Assembly: GCF_000317225.1 (NCBI RefSeq)
Contig: NZ_AJLL01000070.1
Span: 1 to 64,000 of the forward strand
Reading direction: 5' to 3'
Origin: Fischerella thermalis PCC 7521
Lineage (GTDB): Bacteria > Cyanobacteriota > Cyanobacteriia > Cyanobacteriales > Nostocaceae
DNA: 64,000 bases
How positions within the stretch are numbered: the stretch's first letter is position 1; every line of letters starts with the position of its first letter. A program made the translations under genes and the position numbers. Below are positions 8,234 to 18,432 of the stretch, one piece after another. The notes under the pieces are model-generated. The model ran no database searches. It had not been told where the DNA came from and saw nothing but the letters and a program-made list of their open reading frames with translations.

Positions 8234-8675
8234 TATTTCCTCCAACGTGAAAACTACTAATGGTTAGTAAAAATGAAACATATAAACGTTTATCTTTTTT
8301 GATAATTCAAAAGAGAGTATATATAATTTTGTCTCCCTCAAGAGAGACTGCATGAAATATCATAGAGTAGTTGATTTTTCACTACTAATTACTAGCTAAT
8401 AACAGTCAGCACGAAAAATTATTTTATCTAGATGATTTATTGATACTTATCTATAAAAGCTAAGCAAGATAGCTATAAAATACTTCAACCTTGAGAGGGA
8501 AGATTGAATCTTGATACTAAGTCTAAAGACTAAAAATGAAAGATGTATTGAGATTGAAAATCTATAAAAATACGATTTTATCTGCATAGTTGCCTTTTTA
8601 TTTTCTCAGTAGCTTTTTGCTGCTGATAATAATGGCTACAATAAAATGATGTACCTCACCTCTGGAGTTCTAGCT
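8234..8675. other. AT-rich divergent intergenic region
   Basis: No gene or strong hairpin seen. It lies between two divergently transcribed genes and so should hold both promoters. GGAG at about 8664-8667 precedes the GTG start of the next gene. Confidence 0.5.
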
Positions 8676-9251
8676 GTGGGCCTATTTGATGATTTGAGTC
8701 GGTTTTTGGAAAATCGTTTAGAGGAATTCTTGCGAAGTAATCCCCATCTGGAATTAGAAGCGTTGTTAGAGCAGCTGCGGGAGCAGGAAGAAGATACTTT
8801 AAAGTTGATTGCAGATTTACAATTACAAGAGAAGCGATCGCAAGAAGAAATTCTGTCTACAGCTCAAGAAATCCAAAGGTGGCATATCCGTGTCCAAAAG
8901 GCAAAAAATGCTGGTAGAGAGGATTTAGCAGTAAAAGCGCAAGAGAGAGAAGCAGCACTCTTGCGTCAAGGAAATCAACAGTGGGGACAGATGCAAGGGT
9001 TGAAAGAACGCATTTCCCAAGCACAGGATTTACTCAAGAAAGTCCAACAACGGCGACAGGAAGTGCAAACAAAAGCTACGGAAGCACAAACAGCACGTGC
9101 CAAAGCGCAAGCACAGCAGCGTATCGAAACCGCTGGTTGGTCTAATCAAAGTCGTAGCTACTCCAGTGGGAATGACCCTCTAGAGGAAACATTCCGCCGT
9201 TGGGAAACGGAGGCTGAGTTGGAAGAGATGAAGCGGAAAATGGGAAGATAA
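8676..9251 (+). CDS. TIGR04376-type coiled-coil protein
   Basis: 191 aa from the GTG at 8676 (MGLFDDLSRFLENRLEEFL). The GTG is preferred over the ATG at 8646 because it has a GGAG ribosome binding site and because the family begins with GLFDDLSRF-type sequence. Almost the whole length (20-150) is a charged, Gln/Glu/Lys/Ala-rich coiled coil, somewhat like PspA/Vipp1 in style. The C-terminus has SSGNDPLEETFRRWE. The family is conserved in cyanobacteria and its function is unknown; a membrane-associated or scaffold role is only a guess. Confidence 0.78.
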   Translation: MGLFDDLSRFLENRLEEFLRSNPHLELEALLEQLREQEEDTLKLIADLQLQEKRSQEEILSTAQEIQRWHIRVQKAKNAGREDLAVKAQEREAALLRQGNQQWGQMQGLKERISQAQDLLKKVQQRRQEVQTKATEAQTARAKAQAQQRIETAGWSNQSRSYSSGNDPLEETFRRWETEAELEEMKRKMGR

Positions 9252-9304
9252 ATAATGGTAGTAGTTAGTGGTTAAATTAACAACTAATAGCTATCAACTA
9301 ACAT

Positions 9305-10045
9305 ATGAATTTTCCTGTTTATTTTTACTTGGGTTCATTGCGGATTCACCCACATGTCTTATTTGAATCCATAGCTTATACAGTGGCGTTACGCTTAGTC
9401 TTGCGTAATGCCCGTAAGGATATTATTTCACCGCCACAACGCACTTCTATTATTGTGGGTGGAATGCTGGGTGCTATTGTCGGTGCCAAGGTGTTAGTTT
9501 TACTGCAACATATTAATTTATTAGAGCAAAATCCCCAACTATTTTTATTACTATTACTGCAAGGTAAAACAGTTGTCGGAGCTATCTTAGGGGCTGTAAT
9601 TGGAGTAGAAATTACCAAAAAAATTATTGGTATCACCCGCTCCACTGGTGATGTATTTGTCTATCCATTAATTATCGGAACCGCAATTGGTAGGATTGGT
9701 TGCTTTTTAACTGGGTTGAGCGATCGCACTTACGGAATTGCCACAACATTACCTTGGGGTGTAGATTTTGGTGATGGTATTCGCCGTCATCCTACTCAAC
9801 TCTATGAAATTATATTTTTAATCATTTTATTAATATTTATACATTTTCGCAGTCGCTATCAATACCAAGAAGGTGATTTATTTAAATTTTATTTAGTTTG
9901 TTATTTAAGTTTTAGATTTTTGATAGATTTTATAAAGCCCGACTTTCATATTTTCTGGGGAATGAGTGCGATTCAAATTGCTTGTTTGTGTGCCATCATT
10001 TATTACAGTCGTTCGATTCCTCAGATGTTCCAATTGAAATCGTGA
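9305..10045 (+). CDS. Prolipoprotein diacylglyceryl transferase (Lgt)-like membrane protein
   Basis: 246 aa, polytopic. It carries Lgt-type motifs: GRIGCFLTG at about 139-147 and RRHPTQLYE at about 160-168, the latter matching the Lgt HPTQLYE signature. Lgt adds diacylglycerol to the lipobox cysteine of lipoproteins. Here the usual GRIGNFIN segment is changed and the protein is shorter than most Lgt enzymes, so it may be a paralog with another acceptor. The stop is 3 bp from the next ATG, so it forms an operon with the permease-like gene. Confidence 0.7.
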   Translation: MNFPVYFYLGSLRIHPHVLFESIAYTVALRLVLRNARKDIISPPQRTSIIVGGMLGAIVGAKVLVLLQHINLLEQNPQLFLLLLLQGKTVVGAILGAVIGVEITKKIIGITRSTGDVFVYPLIIGTAIGRIGCFLTGLSDRTYGIATTLPWGVDFGDGIRRHPTQLYEIIFLIILLIFIHFRSRYQYQEGDLFKFYLVCYLSFRFLIDFIKPDFHIFWGMSAIQIACLCAIIYYSRSIPQMFQLKS

Positions 10046-10048
10046 GGC

Positions 10049-10624
10049 ATGGAGCATAGTATATTGTTAAACTTTTTATCTAGCCTACAGTTGTTATTTG
10101 TAGGTTTTATCCCTGCTGCTGTTGCGGGGATTTTACTGGGAAGTGCAATTGGTATAAATCCCTTACTTTATCAACTATGTAAGCGATTGCTACAAATTCC
10201 CTACAGTATTCCTCCCATAGCATTTGTACCACTCGCTTTTATCTTTTTTAAAGAAGTAGAAGTAGCAGCAAGTATCGTTGTTTTTTTTAGTGCTATCTGG
10301 GCAGTGATCATTAACACTGCTACAGGTATGCGTAAAAGTCGTCTCCAAGACAATAATTTTCGTGTGGCAATAAATTATATCTTTGATGCTTTAAGAACTG
10401 GTCTGTGGATAGCTTGGTTTACAGTGATTGCAATTGAAATGTTGACAATCGGAAGAGGCTTAGGGTTTTTGATTTGGAATGGTTACAGAGGAGGTAACTA
10501 TAATAAGATTATCGAGGGTCTAATTTATATTGGGACTATCGGTTTTCTCTTAGATCAACTATTAGATATTACAGGCAATCTCCTGGCAAAAATTGTCTCA
10601 GAAGGACAAAAATCTGATGACTAA
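10049..10624 (+). CDS. Short ABC transporter permease-like protein
   Basis: 191 aa with about five hydrophobic helices. It aligns by eye with the binding-protein-dependent permease domain of the SsuC/TauC/NrtB type: GILLGSAIGINPLLYQL, IPPIAFVPLAFIFF, and a cytoplasmic loop at the EAA position. Family members are usually 250-280 aa with an N-terminal helix, which is absent here. The C-terminal helices carry GRGLGFLIWNG. No ATPase or binding-protein gene is adjacent, only the Lgt-like gene 3 bp upstream. It may be a divergent permease using a distant ATPase, or a repurposed membrane protein. Confidence 0.65.
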   Translation: MEHSILLNFLSSLQLLFVGFIPAAVAGILLGSAIGINPLLYQLCKRLLQIPYSIPPIAFVPLAFIFFKEVEVAASIVVFFSAIWAVIINTATGMRKSRLQDNNFRVAINYIFDALRTGLWIAWFTVIAIEMLTIGRGLGFLIWNGYRGGNYNKIIEGLIYIGTIGFLLDQLLDITGNLLAKIVSEGQKSDD

Positions 10625-10641
10625 TGTGACTGGAATATTGA

Positions 10642-11337
10642 CTAGCTTCTAAACAATCTTGTATACAGTGTTTCATGCCTCATACTTGCTAAAGATAAAC
10701 CCCAAGTACAGCAACTGAGTTCATCGTCTTCTAAATTCAGAATCTGTACTGTGAGGTGGTTCAGTAATGGCTGGAGTTCTAGTAATATTTTTTGCCCTGA
10801 AGTCTGACCCAAAGGAACGAGTTTCACCCCAGCAGTAATCAAGTTATTTGCCCAAGAATATAAATATCCTAACAAGGCTGCTTGTATATTTATTTGCCAA
10901 TGGGCAGCAGCAATGCCAAAAGCGATCGCATAATTACAGGAATTACCCACAGCATCAGCAATGGGTTTTATTTGTGGTTGTAATTCAATTAACAGGCGGA
11001 TTAGCGATCGCCCCATCCCCAAACTAGAAGCGTGTAATTCTTCGGTTTCTCTCGCTGCTGATAACCAACAATTCCAAATAGATAACCTTTGGAAATCTTC
11101 CGCTTGTACTGATTGATAGCCTCGAATCATCACTGCTGCTTCCATGGGAATAGTCCCATAACGCAATTCCATTTCTAACCAATGCTTCAGATGTTCTGGA
11201 TGAGTGATCGCACCATCTTCTACCAAAGTTTCTAATCCTTCAGAATAACTATATCCCCCCACAGGTAAAGCTGGGCTAGCCAGTTGCAACAGACACAACA
11301 GATTGGCATCAGTGAGAGTGATGGTGTCCATATGCAC
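10642..11337 (-). CDS. ureF: Urease accessory protein UreF
   Basis: 231 aa, all-alpha. Typical UreF features are [27 protein letters not shown] near the N-terminus, MEAAVMIRG in the middle and [14 protein letters not shown] towards the C-terminus. UreF acts with UreD/UreH and UreG to load nickel into urease. The start overlaps the end of ureE by 29 bp, which is strong evidence for one transcript. ATG codons at 11337 and 11331 are both possible. ureG is not immediately downstream, so the rest of the accessory set lies elsewhere. Confidence 0.93.
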   Translation of the reverse strand: MHMDTITLTDANLLCLLQLASPALPVGGYSYSEGLETLVEDGAITHPEHLKHWLEMELRYGTIPMEAAVMIRGYQSVQAEDFQRLSIWNCWLSAARETEELHASSLGMGRSLIRLLIELQPQIKPIADAVGNSCNYAIAFGIAAAHWQINIQAALLGYLYSWANNLITAGVKLVPLGQTSGQKILLELQPLLNHLTVQILNLEDDELSCCTWGLSLASMRHETLYTRLFRS

Positions 11338-11752
11338 CTGCTTCGGGTTGAAAGGGTGAGATTTCTTCTTTGATTTCTACTCCTAGTTGTTGGAGCATTA
11401 CCTGTAAAACAGGATCGGGAGACAAGCGTAAATAAGCAGATGTAATTTCTACTGGCACATGACGGTTGCCTAAATGATACGCCGCCTTGAGCAAATCTAT
11501 TGTGGTTTTAGCAACTACTGTTAAAACAGGTTCTGGCTTGGCAGTAATCCTCACTAGACTACCAGTAGTTTCATCTACAAGAATATCTCCATCTTGCAGT
11601 ACCGTACCTCTAGGTAAACGCAAAAAAACCACTTGTCCATCTTCCATTTGCAAGCGATGACGACTGCGGGTACGTTCTTCCGCAGTGAGAGACAAAGTAG
11701 AAACTACTGCTGCATTCGGATTGGGTGGTTTTTTTTGGGTAAAAGTCAGCAT
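11309..11752 (-). CDS. ureE: Urease accessory protein UreE, nickel chaperone
   Basis: 147 aa from the ATG at 11752 (MLTFTQKK). An upstream TTG at 11758 is less likely. The N-terminal domain has [20 protein letters not shown] (peptide-binding domain) and the C-terminal domain has [12 protein letters not shown], with the conserved metal-binding His in HLGNRH. It ends in a short His-rich tail, GHHHSH, as expected for nickel storage and transfer. It overlaps ureF by 29 bp. Confidence 0.94.
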   Translation of the reverse strand: MLTFTQKKPPNPNAAVVSTLSLTAEERTRSRHRLQMEDGQVVFLRLPRGTVLQDGDILVDETTGSLVRITAKPEPVLTVVAKTTIDLLKAAYHLGNRHVPVEITSAYLRLSPDPVLQVMLQQLGVEIKEEISPFQPEAGAYGHHHSH

Positions 11753-11825
11753 GAGCAAACAGGGATAATAAATTAACTTAGCAGCAAAATCAGAATCTAT
11801 CCGTGTTTATCAGATTATCGCACTC

Positions 11826-11964
11826 ATATCATGTCCGTTTGAAGACTTATCATATCTGTGAAGGCCGGTAATTGGTAATTGGTAATGGGTAATGGTAAAA
11901 ATCAATGCCCAATGCCCCCAACTGCATCAGAATAATATCGTAAGTAATTAGCCGGACTTGATAT
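11826..11964. repeat. Full-length ATATCAAG MITE-like element
   Basis: 139 bp. The left end ATATCATGTCCG is an 11/12 inverted match to the right end CGGACTTGATAT. The core is GGTAATTGGTAATTGGTAATGGG, followed by GCATCAGAATAATATCGTAAG. It shares ends and core with 39781-39882 and 53370-53552. It is non-coding and lies between ureE and chlH. Confidence 0.65.
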
Positions 11965-12089
11965 CATACATCTTTTCCCTTACCAACCTACGGTTGTTGA
12001 TGGTCAAATATACAATCGTCGTATCCCGCTATTCATCCCTACCTTGCTTCGCTGTTTATGTTGGGACTTTCGCGTTCCGTTAAAACCAA

Positions 12090-12110
12090 GGGTGGGCAAA
12101 TAGCCCACCC
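12090..12110 (-). terminator. GGGTGGGC/GCCCACCC hairpin behind chlH
   Basis: Perfect 8-bp GC-rich arms GGGTGGGC and GCCCACCC around AAATA, 26 bp beyond the chlH stop on the minus strand. The position fits a transcription terminator, although no long U-tract follows. Its arms resemble the hairpin at 6775-6804, so it may be one of the dispersed palindromes used as a terminator. Confidence 0.55.
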
Positions 12111-12135
12111 CTATTATTTACCTATTTATTTGCCC

Positions 12136-15100
12136 TTACTCAATCCCCTCAATCCGATCCTCAACCTCCTGATACAACTCACGCAACTTCTCCAAATTAC
12201 TCTCGCTTGTCTCCCAATAACCCCGTCCATTTACTTCCAACAAAGTTGATACAATCTTGCGGAAAGAATGGGGATTCAGATTCATCAACCGCTTTTGCAT
12301 CTCTTCATCCTGGATAAACGTGGTATTCACATCCTCGTAAATCCAGTTATCAACAGCACCAGCAGTCGCACTCCAACCCATTGTGTTTACTAAGCGTTTG
12401 GAGAGTTCGCGTACACCTTCGTAACCGTGAGATAGCATTCCCTCGTACCATTTAGGATTTAATAATTTGGTACGAGCATCCAAACGCACGGTTTCTGATA
12501 GTGTCCGTACTTGGGCGTTGGCTGTTGTTGTATCTGCAATGTAGGATGATGGTGTTTTACCATCACCACGCAGACTTGCCACAACTTTGGTGGGATCTGA
12601 ATCGAAATAATGAGAAACATCAGTTAAGCTAATTTCGGAAGAGTCAAGATTTTGGAAAGTTACCTCGGCTGTTTTTAAGGTAGTTTCAAATATCTTCCGA
12701 GATTCTTCCATCGTACCAGGGTTATCGGCACTGAAAGCAAAGGATTTGCGGTTGAGGTACATTTCCTGTAACTCTGCTTCGCTTTCCCAAGTGCTGTTTT
12801 CTACCGCCAAGTTGATGTTGGACGAGTAGGAACCAGAAGCGTTGGAGAAGACACGAGTTGCTGCTTGACGCAGGTTAATTCCCATTTCCTCTGCTTGTTG
12901 CAAAGCGTGTTTGCGGACATAATTCATTTCTACAGGTTCATCTGCTTCCGCAGCCATTTTCACGGCTTTATCTAGCAGGTTCATCTGGTTGATGAACAAG
13001 TCACGGAATACACCAGAACAGTTGATTACAACATCAATTCTGGGTCGTCCCAACTCTTCTAGGGGTATTAATTCTAACTTGTTGACTCTTCCCAAAGCGT
13101 CGGGAACCGGACGCACACCCACCATCCACATAATTTGGGCTAGTGATTCCCCGTAGGTTTTGATGTTATCGGTTCCCCAAAGCACAGAGGCGATGGTTTC
13201 GGGATACTTGCCACTGTTTTCTGCCATGTACCTTGCTAGTAGCCTATCGACAACGATTTTGGCTGATTGGACTGCCGCTTGGGTGGGGATAGATTGCGGG
13301 TCAAGGGCGTGTATATTTTTACCTGTGGGTAATACATCCGGGTTACGGATGGGGTCGCCGCCAGGGCCAGGTAAGACGTACTCACCTTCTAAACCTTGGA
13401 GTAAAGCACCGAGTTCGTTGTCAGCACAAACTTGCTGTAAGCAGAATTCTAAATACTCAAACAGAGGTTTCAGGGCTGCGGTGTCAACCTTAGTGTAACC
13501 TGCTTGATGCAGTGCTTCTACCCAAGGTTCTTTTTTGCCCATATTAAAGAAATTGAGCTTGGAAACAAAGGAAACTCTTCCCTCTGCGTCCGTTTGTTCT
13601 TGGACAAGGGCAGAAACGGCGGCGCGAGTTGCCATTGTGATGTCTTGCAGCAGCTGGACATCTTCTAATATGCCGCGATCGCTATTTTTGTAAATTTCGT
13701 CGATGTCCCGTCCCAGACTGTTGGCGATAATTCGGGGTAAGCTTTGTAAAGACGTTAAATTTAACGCCTCTACACCTTCTGGACGATCTAAACCTGCAAT
13801 ATTCACCAAAGTCGCAACTGCTTCTTCTGCACTGGGTGGCTTACCAATTACATGCAAACCGCAAGGCAAGAGTCGCGATTCTATTTCCATTAATTTGCGG
13901 TAGACCATGCCAACAATATTATCCCGTTCTTCAGCAGACATATCCTTAGCATCGGTTTCCGGCAAATTAATATCTTTGTCCAAGTTCACCATCCGACACT
14001 TGTCCATAATGGTGTTGACAATGGGAATCCCCCGTCCGGTATCTTTTAAGGTTTGGTAAGAACCAATTAAATCGCTGAGTTCTTTTAAACCTTTGTATAA
14101 ACCAGCATTTTCCGCAGGTGGAGTTAGGTAAGAAATAGTTTCGGCGTAGCCGCGACGCTTAGCAATTGTGGCTTCGCTGGGGTTGTTGGCTGCGTAATAA
14201 TACAGATTCGGAATTGTGCCAATTAAGTTATCTGGGTAACATTCGCCAGACATACCCATCTGCTTACCTGGCATAAATTCCAAGGAACCGTGAGTACCAA
14301 AGTGCAACACAGCGTCAGCTTGCCACACCTGTTCTAGGTAGGTGTAGTAGGCGGCAAAACCGTGGTGCGGGCTGGCGGAACGGGAGAATAACAGCCGCAT
14401 CGGGTCGCCTTCGTAACCGAAGGTGGGTTGAACACCAATGAAGACATTACCAAAATGCTTCCCGTAAATCAGCAGGTTTTGCCCGTCGCTGTTGAGGTGT
14501 CCTGGTGGTGGCCCCCAGTTTTCTTCTAAGCGTTGAGAGTAGGGAGTGAGTGCTTCATACTCAGGCACAGACATGCGATAGGCAATGTTTAATTCTGGGC
14601 TGCTGTATTGTGCTTGGGCGTCGTGGATAACTTCTTGCATCAAGGCTTGGGCATTTTCTGGCAAGTCTTGCACGTCGTACCCGTTGTTTTTGAGGGCTTT
14701 CATCACCTCGTAAATGGAACCAAATACATCCAAATAAGCCGCGGTTCCCACATTACCTTTATCTGGCGGGAAGCTGAAAACGGTGATGGCAACTTTCTTT
14801 TGTAGCTTGGGTTTGCGACGCAGGTTGGCCCATTTGAAGGCGCGTTTTGCTATTGCTTCGATCCGATCTTGAAGAGCGATCGCTTTACCTGTTGCCCCAT
14901 CCCTTCCTGATAATATAATCGGTTCAATTGCCCCATCTAATTCCGGAATGGCAATTTGCAGTGCTACTTGAATTGGATGTAAGCCCAAATCGCTATCCAT
15001 CCACTCTTCAGTAGTTTGGAATACCAAGGGCAAAGCTACCATGTAAGGACGATTTAGGCGCTTGAGGGCTTCAATTGCCTTAGGATGGTCTTGACGTGCC

Positions 15101-16143
15101 GGTCCACCTACTAAAGCAAAACCTGTCAAAGATATCACAGCATCTACTAAGGGTGACTTGGTAGTTGGTTCGTAGAAGTAGGCATCTACAGGCTTAGAAA
15201 AGTCCAAACCACCAGCAAATACAGGAATTACCCGTGCGCCCATAGCTTCTAATTCCTGTACCATTGCCACATAGTGAGCATCATCACCTGTAACTAAGTG
15301 AGTACGCTGCAATACTAAGCCGATACAGGGTGCTAAGGGGTCTTGCAAATCTTTGGAAATATCCTTACGGCTGTTGTACCAGTTCAGATACTCTCTGACA
15401 TCCTCAAACATTGTCATTGACAAAGGATGCCAAATACCCATGTCTGGGTAAACAACCGGTGCATCGTATTGTAGAGACGTTAAATTTAACGTCTCTACAT
15501 TTTTCAATACATATTTATCAGCTAGCATCAGCAAGAAGTTTTCCAGGTTTTCTGGCGAACCCCCTAGCCAATACTGAAAGCTCAACATGAAATTTCTGGC
15601 ATCTTGTGCTTTTTCCATTGGTAGGAACTTCAGCACTTGTGGCAGAGTCCTTAACAGTTTGAGCATCGCATCTTCAAAGCCAGCGCCGGATTTTTCCTTG
15701 CGCTTACGCATGAATTGAGCGATCGCACTCTTAGACTGTCCCAACTGTGCCATTGAGAAGCTGCCCATTTTGTTTAGGCGCATCACTTCTGGCATTGATG
15801 GGAAAACAACAGCAACATCAAGGCGATCGCGATGCGGTTGTACTGCTTCTACTACTTTCTGAGCTAAGTCTTCAATAAAAATTAGTGAGGCGATAAATAT
15901 ATTGGCAGTCTCGACATCTTTTTGGAACTCCTCGTAGTTTTCTGGCGAACGGAGTTCTTCTATCAAGTAGCCGCTGATTTCAATCGCCACGTTAGGATGG
16001 TTTTTGTTAATGACCCTAACCGCTTGTGACAATGCACTCTGGTATTGGGACTCTAACACGACATAGACCACCTTAATTAAATGACGCCCTCGCAGATCAT
16101 CAGGCGCAATGTGTCTAATGGTGGACTTGACGTGGGTGAACAT
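12136..16143 (-). CDS. chlH: Magnesium chelatase subunit H
   Basis: 1335 aa, close to the usual 1328-1331 aa of cyanobacterial ChlH. It binds protoporphyrin IX and, with ChlI and ChlD, inserts Mg2+ at the first committed step of chlorophyll synthesis. Family segments seen include [54 protein letters not shown] and [13 protein letters not shown]. Two stretches are foreign in character: [11 protein letters not shown] at about residues 215-225 and [11 protein letters not shown] at about 789-799. Both are encoded by 28-bp palindromic repeats inserted in frame. A hairpin follows the stop. No chlI or chlD is adjacent. Confidence 0.97.
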   Translation of the reverse strand: MFTHVKSTIRHIAPDDLRGRHLIKVVYVVLESQYQSALSQAVRVINKNHPNVAIEISGYLIEELRSPENYEEFQKDVETANIFIASLIFIEDLAQKVVEAVQPHRDRLDVAVVFPSMPEVMRLNKMGSFSMAQLGQSKSAIAQFMRKRKEKSGAGFEDAMLKLLRTLPQVLKFLPMEKAQDARNFMLSFQYWLGGSPENLENFLLMLADKYVLKNVETLNLTSLQYDAPVVYPDMGIWHPLSMTMFEDVREYLNWYNSRKDISKDLQDPLAPCIGLVLQRTHLVTGDDAHYVAMVQELEAMGARVIPVFAGGLDFSKPVDAYFYEPTTKSPLVDAVISLTGFALVGGPARQDHPKAIEALKRLNRPYMVALPLVFQTTEEWMDSDLGLHPIQVALQIAIPELDGAIEPIILSGRDGATGKAIALQDRIEAIAKRAFKWANLRRKPKLQKKVAITVFSFPPDKGNVGTAAYLDVFGSIYEVMKALKNNGYDVQDLPENAQALMQEVIHDAQAQYSSPELNIAYRMSVPEYEALTPYSQRLEENWGPPPGHLNSDGQNLLIYGKHFGNVFIGVQPTFGYEGDPMRLLFSRSASPHHGFAAYYTYLEQVWQADAVLHFGTHGSLEFMPGKQMGMSGECYPDNLIGTIPNLYYYAANNPSEATIAKRRGYAETISYLTPPAENAGLYKGLKELSDLIGSYQTLKDTGRGIPIVNTIMDKCRMVNLDKDINLPETDAKDMSAEERDNIVGMVYRKLMEIESRLLPCGLHVIGKPPSAEEAVATLVNIAGLDRPEGVEALNLTSLQSLPRIIANSLGRDIDEIYKNSDRGILEDVQLLQDITMATRAAVSALVQEQTDAEGRVSFVSKLNFFNMGKKEPWVEALHQAGYTKVDTAALKPLFEYLEFCLQQVCADNELGALLQGLEGEYVLPGPGGDPIRNPDVLPTGKNIHALDPQSIPTQAAVQSAKIVVDRLLARYMAENSGKYPETIASVLWGTDNIKTYGESLAQIMWMVGVRPVPDALGRVNKLELIPLEELGRPRIDVVINCSGVFRDLFINQMNLLDKAVKMAAEADEPVEMNYVRKHALQQAEEMGINLRQAATRVFSNASGSYSSNINLAVENSTWESEAELQEMYLNRKSFAFSADNPGTMEESRKIFETTLKTAEVTFQNLDSSEISLTDVSHYFDSDPTKVVASLRGDGKTPSSYIADTTTANAQVRTLSETVRLDARTKLLNPKWYEGMLSHGYEGVRELSKRLVNTMGWSATAGAVDNWIYEDVNTTFIQDEEMQKRLMNLNPHSFRKIVSTLLEVNGRGYWETSESNLEKLRELYQEVEDRIEGIE
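13746..13773. repeat. 28-bp palindromic dispersed repeat inside chlH (copy 2)
   Basis: Arms GTAAAGACGTTAAA and TTTAACGCCTCTAC, palindromic with two mismatched positions. On the coding strand it encodes [10 protein letters not shown] (using the next two bases), placed between DRPEG and SLPRII, where I recall homologs being about 10 residues shorter. It is the same repeat as at 15471-15498 and is read in the same frame. Confidence 0.85.
15471..15498. repeat. 28-bp perfect palindromic dispersed repeat inside chlH (copy 1)
   Basis: Arms GTAGAGACGTTAAA and TTTAACGTCTCTAC form a perfect palindrome. It encodes [10 protein letters not shown] between the KYV and YDAPVVYP segments of ChlH. Very small dispersed repeats of this kind are known in Nostoc-type genomes; here the copy is inside an essential gene and keeps the frame. 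Confidence 0.92.
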
Positions 16144-16376
16144 GCTTCTTCGGCTCCTTTGATGCGTGTTCTCTACTCTATCGGCAATCTCAGTCTTTTT
16201 TTATCAGAAAAAGCTTACTGCGTGGTGATTTTGTCGCCTATCTGACACAAAAAGATATAAACAATGAAACATATTGTTACAGATTTTGACTTTTTTCAAA
16301 AGTGATTACTCGCAAATTATTAAATTTTGTAAATTATTTTAGTTATTCAGTGATGGGAGATCGCCGACGAGGAAGA

Positions 16377-17711
16377 ATGATTAACCAAAAACAACCAACA
16401 ATCAACAACCAACCATCAACCAATGACTTTGACATTTTGATTCTTTCTAATGGCCCTGGCGAAATAACTACATGGGTAAGACCTGTAGTCAAAGCATTAC
16501 GGCAAAAATTAGGCTGGGAGAGATTTTCCGAAGCAAAGGATATAGGAACACACTTGCGAATTTCGGTTGTTCTCTCGCCTTGTCCTCACGCCAGTGGTAA
16601 AGAAGCTGATATCGCTCGTTCTTATCCAGAAGTAGACAGAGTGCAGGCTGCTGAACATTTTTGGCAATTTTTGCTTTGGGGAAAAACTTATGAAAATTGG
16701 GACTGGCGAAGTAAAGGTGTAGTAATTTTTCTCGGCGGTGATCAATTTTTTCCTGTAGTGATTGCTAAAAGGCTGGGTTATCGCAGCGTTATTTATGCAG
16801 AGTGGGAAGCGCGCTGGCATAATCTGATTGATCGTTTCGCAGTCATGAAACCAGAAGTTGCTGCCAAAGTCGCGCCTAAATATGCCCACAAATTTACAGT
16901 TGTCGGGGATTTAATGGCAGAAACCCAGTTATATGGGGAGGTGGGGAGGTTGGGTGATGGGGAGACACTATCACCCCATCACCCAAACATTGAACTAATT
17001 GGTTTACTCCCTGGTTCCAAGCCAGCAAAATTATCCCAGGGAGTCCCTTTGACTTTGGCGATCGCAGAATATGTTCAAGCCAAAAGACCACAAACAAAGT
17101 TTTTCATTCCTGTAGCGCCAACTTTAGAATTACAAACATTAGCCAGTTTTGCCGATCCTGAGAAAAATCCTTATACACAAACTTTCGGCGGAATTTCAGC
17201 CCAATTAATTAATTCTGAACCTCCGATACTGAAAACCCACAATGGTTTAACTGTGGAATTAATCACTCATCATCCAGCCTACGATAAATTTTCCCAGTGC
17301 CATATTTGCTTAACTACAGTAGGCGCAAATACAGCCGAACTCGGTTCTTTGGCTGTACCAATGATTGTCTTACTACCAACTCAACAACTAGATGCTATGA
17401 AATCATGGGATGGTTTACCGGGAATTTTGGCAAATTTACCAGGAGTAGGTTCAAGTTTTGCTAAGTTAATTAACTGGTTATTTTTACAGCGTAAAGGCTT
17501 ATTAGCATGGCCTAATATCTGGGCAAAATCAGAAGTTGTTCCAGAATTAGTAGGAAAACTTCAACCTGAAGAAGTTGGGGAAATTGTTCTTGATTATTTA
17601 AATCACCCAGAAAAATTGGACAAAATGCGAGCAAAATTGCAAAGCATTAGAGGAGAAACAGGTGCAGCCGATAAATTAGCAAAATTGGTGTATGAAGAAA
17701 TAAAAGGCTAG
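16377..17711 (+). CDS. Lipid-A-disaccharide synthase-related protein (LpxB-like glycosyltransferase fold)
   Basis: 444 aa from the ATG at 16377, chosen for the GAGGAAGA ribosome binding site just upstream; a GTG start at 16302 would add 25 residues with no such site. The conserved core starts at DILILSNGPGEITTWVRPVV. Other family segments are GGDQFFPVVIAKRLGY, IGLLPGSKPAKL and TTVGANTAELGSLAVPMIVLLP, typical of GT-B proteins of the LpxB-related family found in cyanobacteria. Its substrate is unknown. Residues 1-18 (NQKQPTINNQPSTND) and the segment EVGRLGDGETLSPHHPN are encoded by short-repeat DNA and look like late insertions. Confidence 0.8.
   Translation: MINQKQPTINNQPSTNDFDILILSNGPGEITTWVRPVVKALRQKLGWERFSEAKDIGTHLRISVVLSPCPHASGKEADIARSYPEVDRVQAAEHFWQFLLWGKTYENWDWRSKGVVIFLGGDQFFPVVIAKRLGYRSVIYAEWEARWHNLIDRFAVMKPEVAAKVAPKYAHKFTVVGDLMAETQLYGEVGRLGDGETLSPHHPNIELIGLLPGSKPAKLSQGVPLTLAIAEYVQAKRPQTKFFIPVAPTLELQTLASFADPEKNPYTQTFGGISAQLINSEPPILKTHNGLTVELITHHPAYDKFSQCHICLTTVGANTAELGSLAVPMIVLLPTQQLDAMKSWDGLPGILANLPGVGSSFAKLINWLFLQRKGLLAWPNIWAKSEVVPELVGKLQPEEVGEIVLDYLNHPEKLDKMRAKLQSIRGETGAADKLAKLVYEEIKG
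16950..16986. repeat. Inverted repeat of STRR type inside the LpxB-related gene
   Basis: Arms TTGGGTGATGGGG and CCCCATCACCCAA are a perfect 13-bp inverted repeat with an 11-nt loop. They are preceded by GGGGAGGTGGGGAGG of the same low-complexity class found between genes. The coding frame is preserved through the insertion. Confidence 0.85.
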
Positions 17712-17742
17712 GTGATTAAAATTTTTGGATTTGATTCTCATA

Positions 17743-17767
17743 CCCCGACTTCTTAGAGAAGTCAGGG
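17743..17767. terminator. Hairpin downstream of the LpxB-related gene
   Basis: ACCCCGACTTCT pairs with AGAAGTCAGGG (one bulged A) across a 3-nt loop. It lies about 32 bp past the stop of the plus-strand gene. CCCGACTTCT-type palindromes also occur as dispersed repeats, so it may be a repeat serving as a terminator; no T-run follows. Confidence 0.5.
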
Positions 17768-17825
17768 ATCTCGCCTCTCACGAATGATTGAAGATTGCTA
17801 TAGAAAAACAATTATATTTAAGTGA

Positions 17826-18260
17826 CTACTTCAAAAGTCGTAAATTAAAAGGATAGCGGTAAGATTGACCATTGTATGCTCTAACTCCTGCAATAATCGC
17901 CATGATTAACTGAAAAAGCATCACAGCCATAACAACAAATACTGGTAAAATTTGCAAAGGTATAAATAAATACAAAAAACTCAGTGAATTATCTTCTGAT
18001 AAAAGACCTAATATGAAAGGTATTAGTACTATTAACAAAACTAAAATCAAGCAAAATGATAATAAATAAATTATCAGTGAAATCTGAAAATTAACAGATT
18101 CTTTTCCTTGTTCATCAATAAATGGGTGCTTCTCTTTTTGAGTCAGCCAAATAATTAGGGGAATTAAAACCGAGCCAAATGGGATAATAAACCCTCCTAG
18201 TGCAGAAAGATGACAAGCCATTCCCCAAGCACGAGTTGTTTCATCAAGCGGGTTATGCAT
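17826..18260 (-). CDS. DUF4870 domain-containing membrane protein
   Basis: 144 aa from the ATG at 18260 (MHNPLDETTRAWGMACHLSA). The TTG at 18299 would only add a basic leader. Three or four hydrophobic segments follow: GGFIIPFGSVLIPLIIWLTQK, then NFQISLIIYLLSFCLILVLL, then VFVVMAVMLFQLIMAIIAG. The pattern W-x-M-x-C-H-L near the N-terminus and HPFIDEQGKESVNFQ between helices 1 and 2 are the marks of the DUF4870 family. Function unknown. Confidence 0.85.
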   Translation of the reverse strand: MHNPLDETTRAWGMACHLSALGGFIIPFGSVLIPLIIWLTQKEKHPFIDEQGKESVNFQISLIIYLLSFCLILVLLIVLIPFILGLLSEDNSLSFLYLFIPLQILPVFVVMAVMLFQLIMAIIAGVRAYNGQSYRYPFNLRLLK

Positions 18261-18432
18261 CTTTAATAATTGCCTTTTGATGCTAAAGAGTTGATGCAAA
18301 TAGAGTTAATCAATAAAGATCATCTACATATATTTTTCAGTTAGTGATTGGTAGTAATTGTAATTTTTGTAATATATATTAATATTCATGGTGTTTATTT
18401 CTATTTTCACCTTTTAAACACCAAGACACAAA

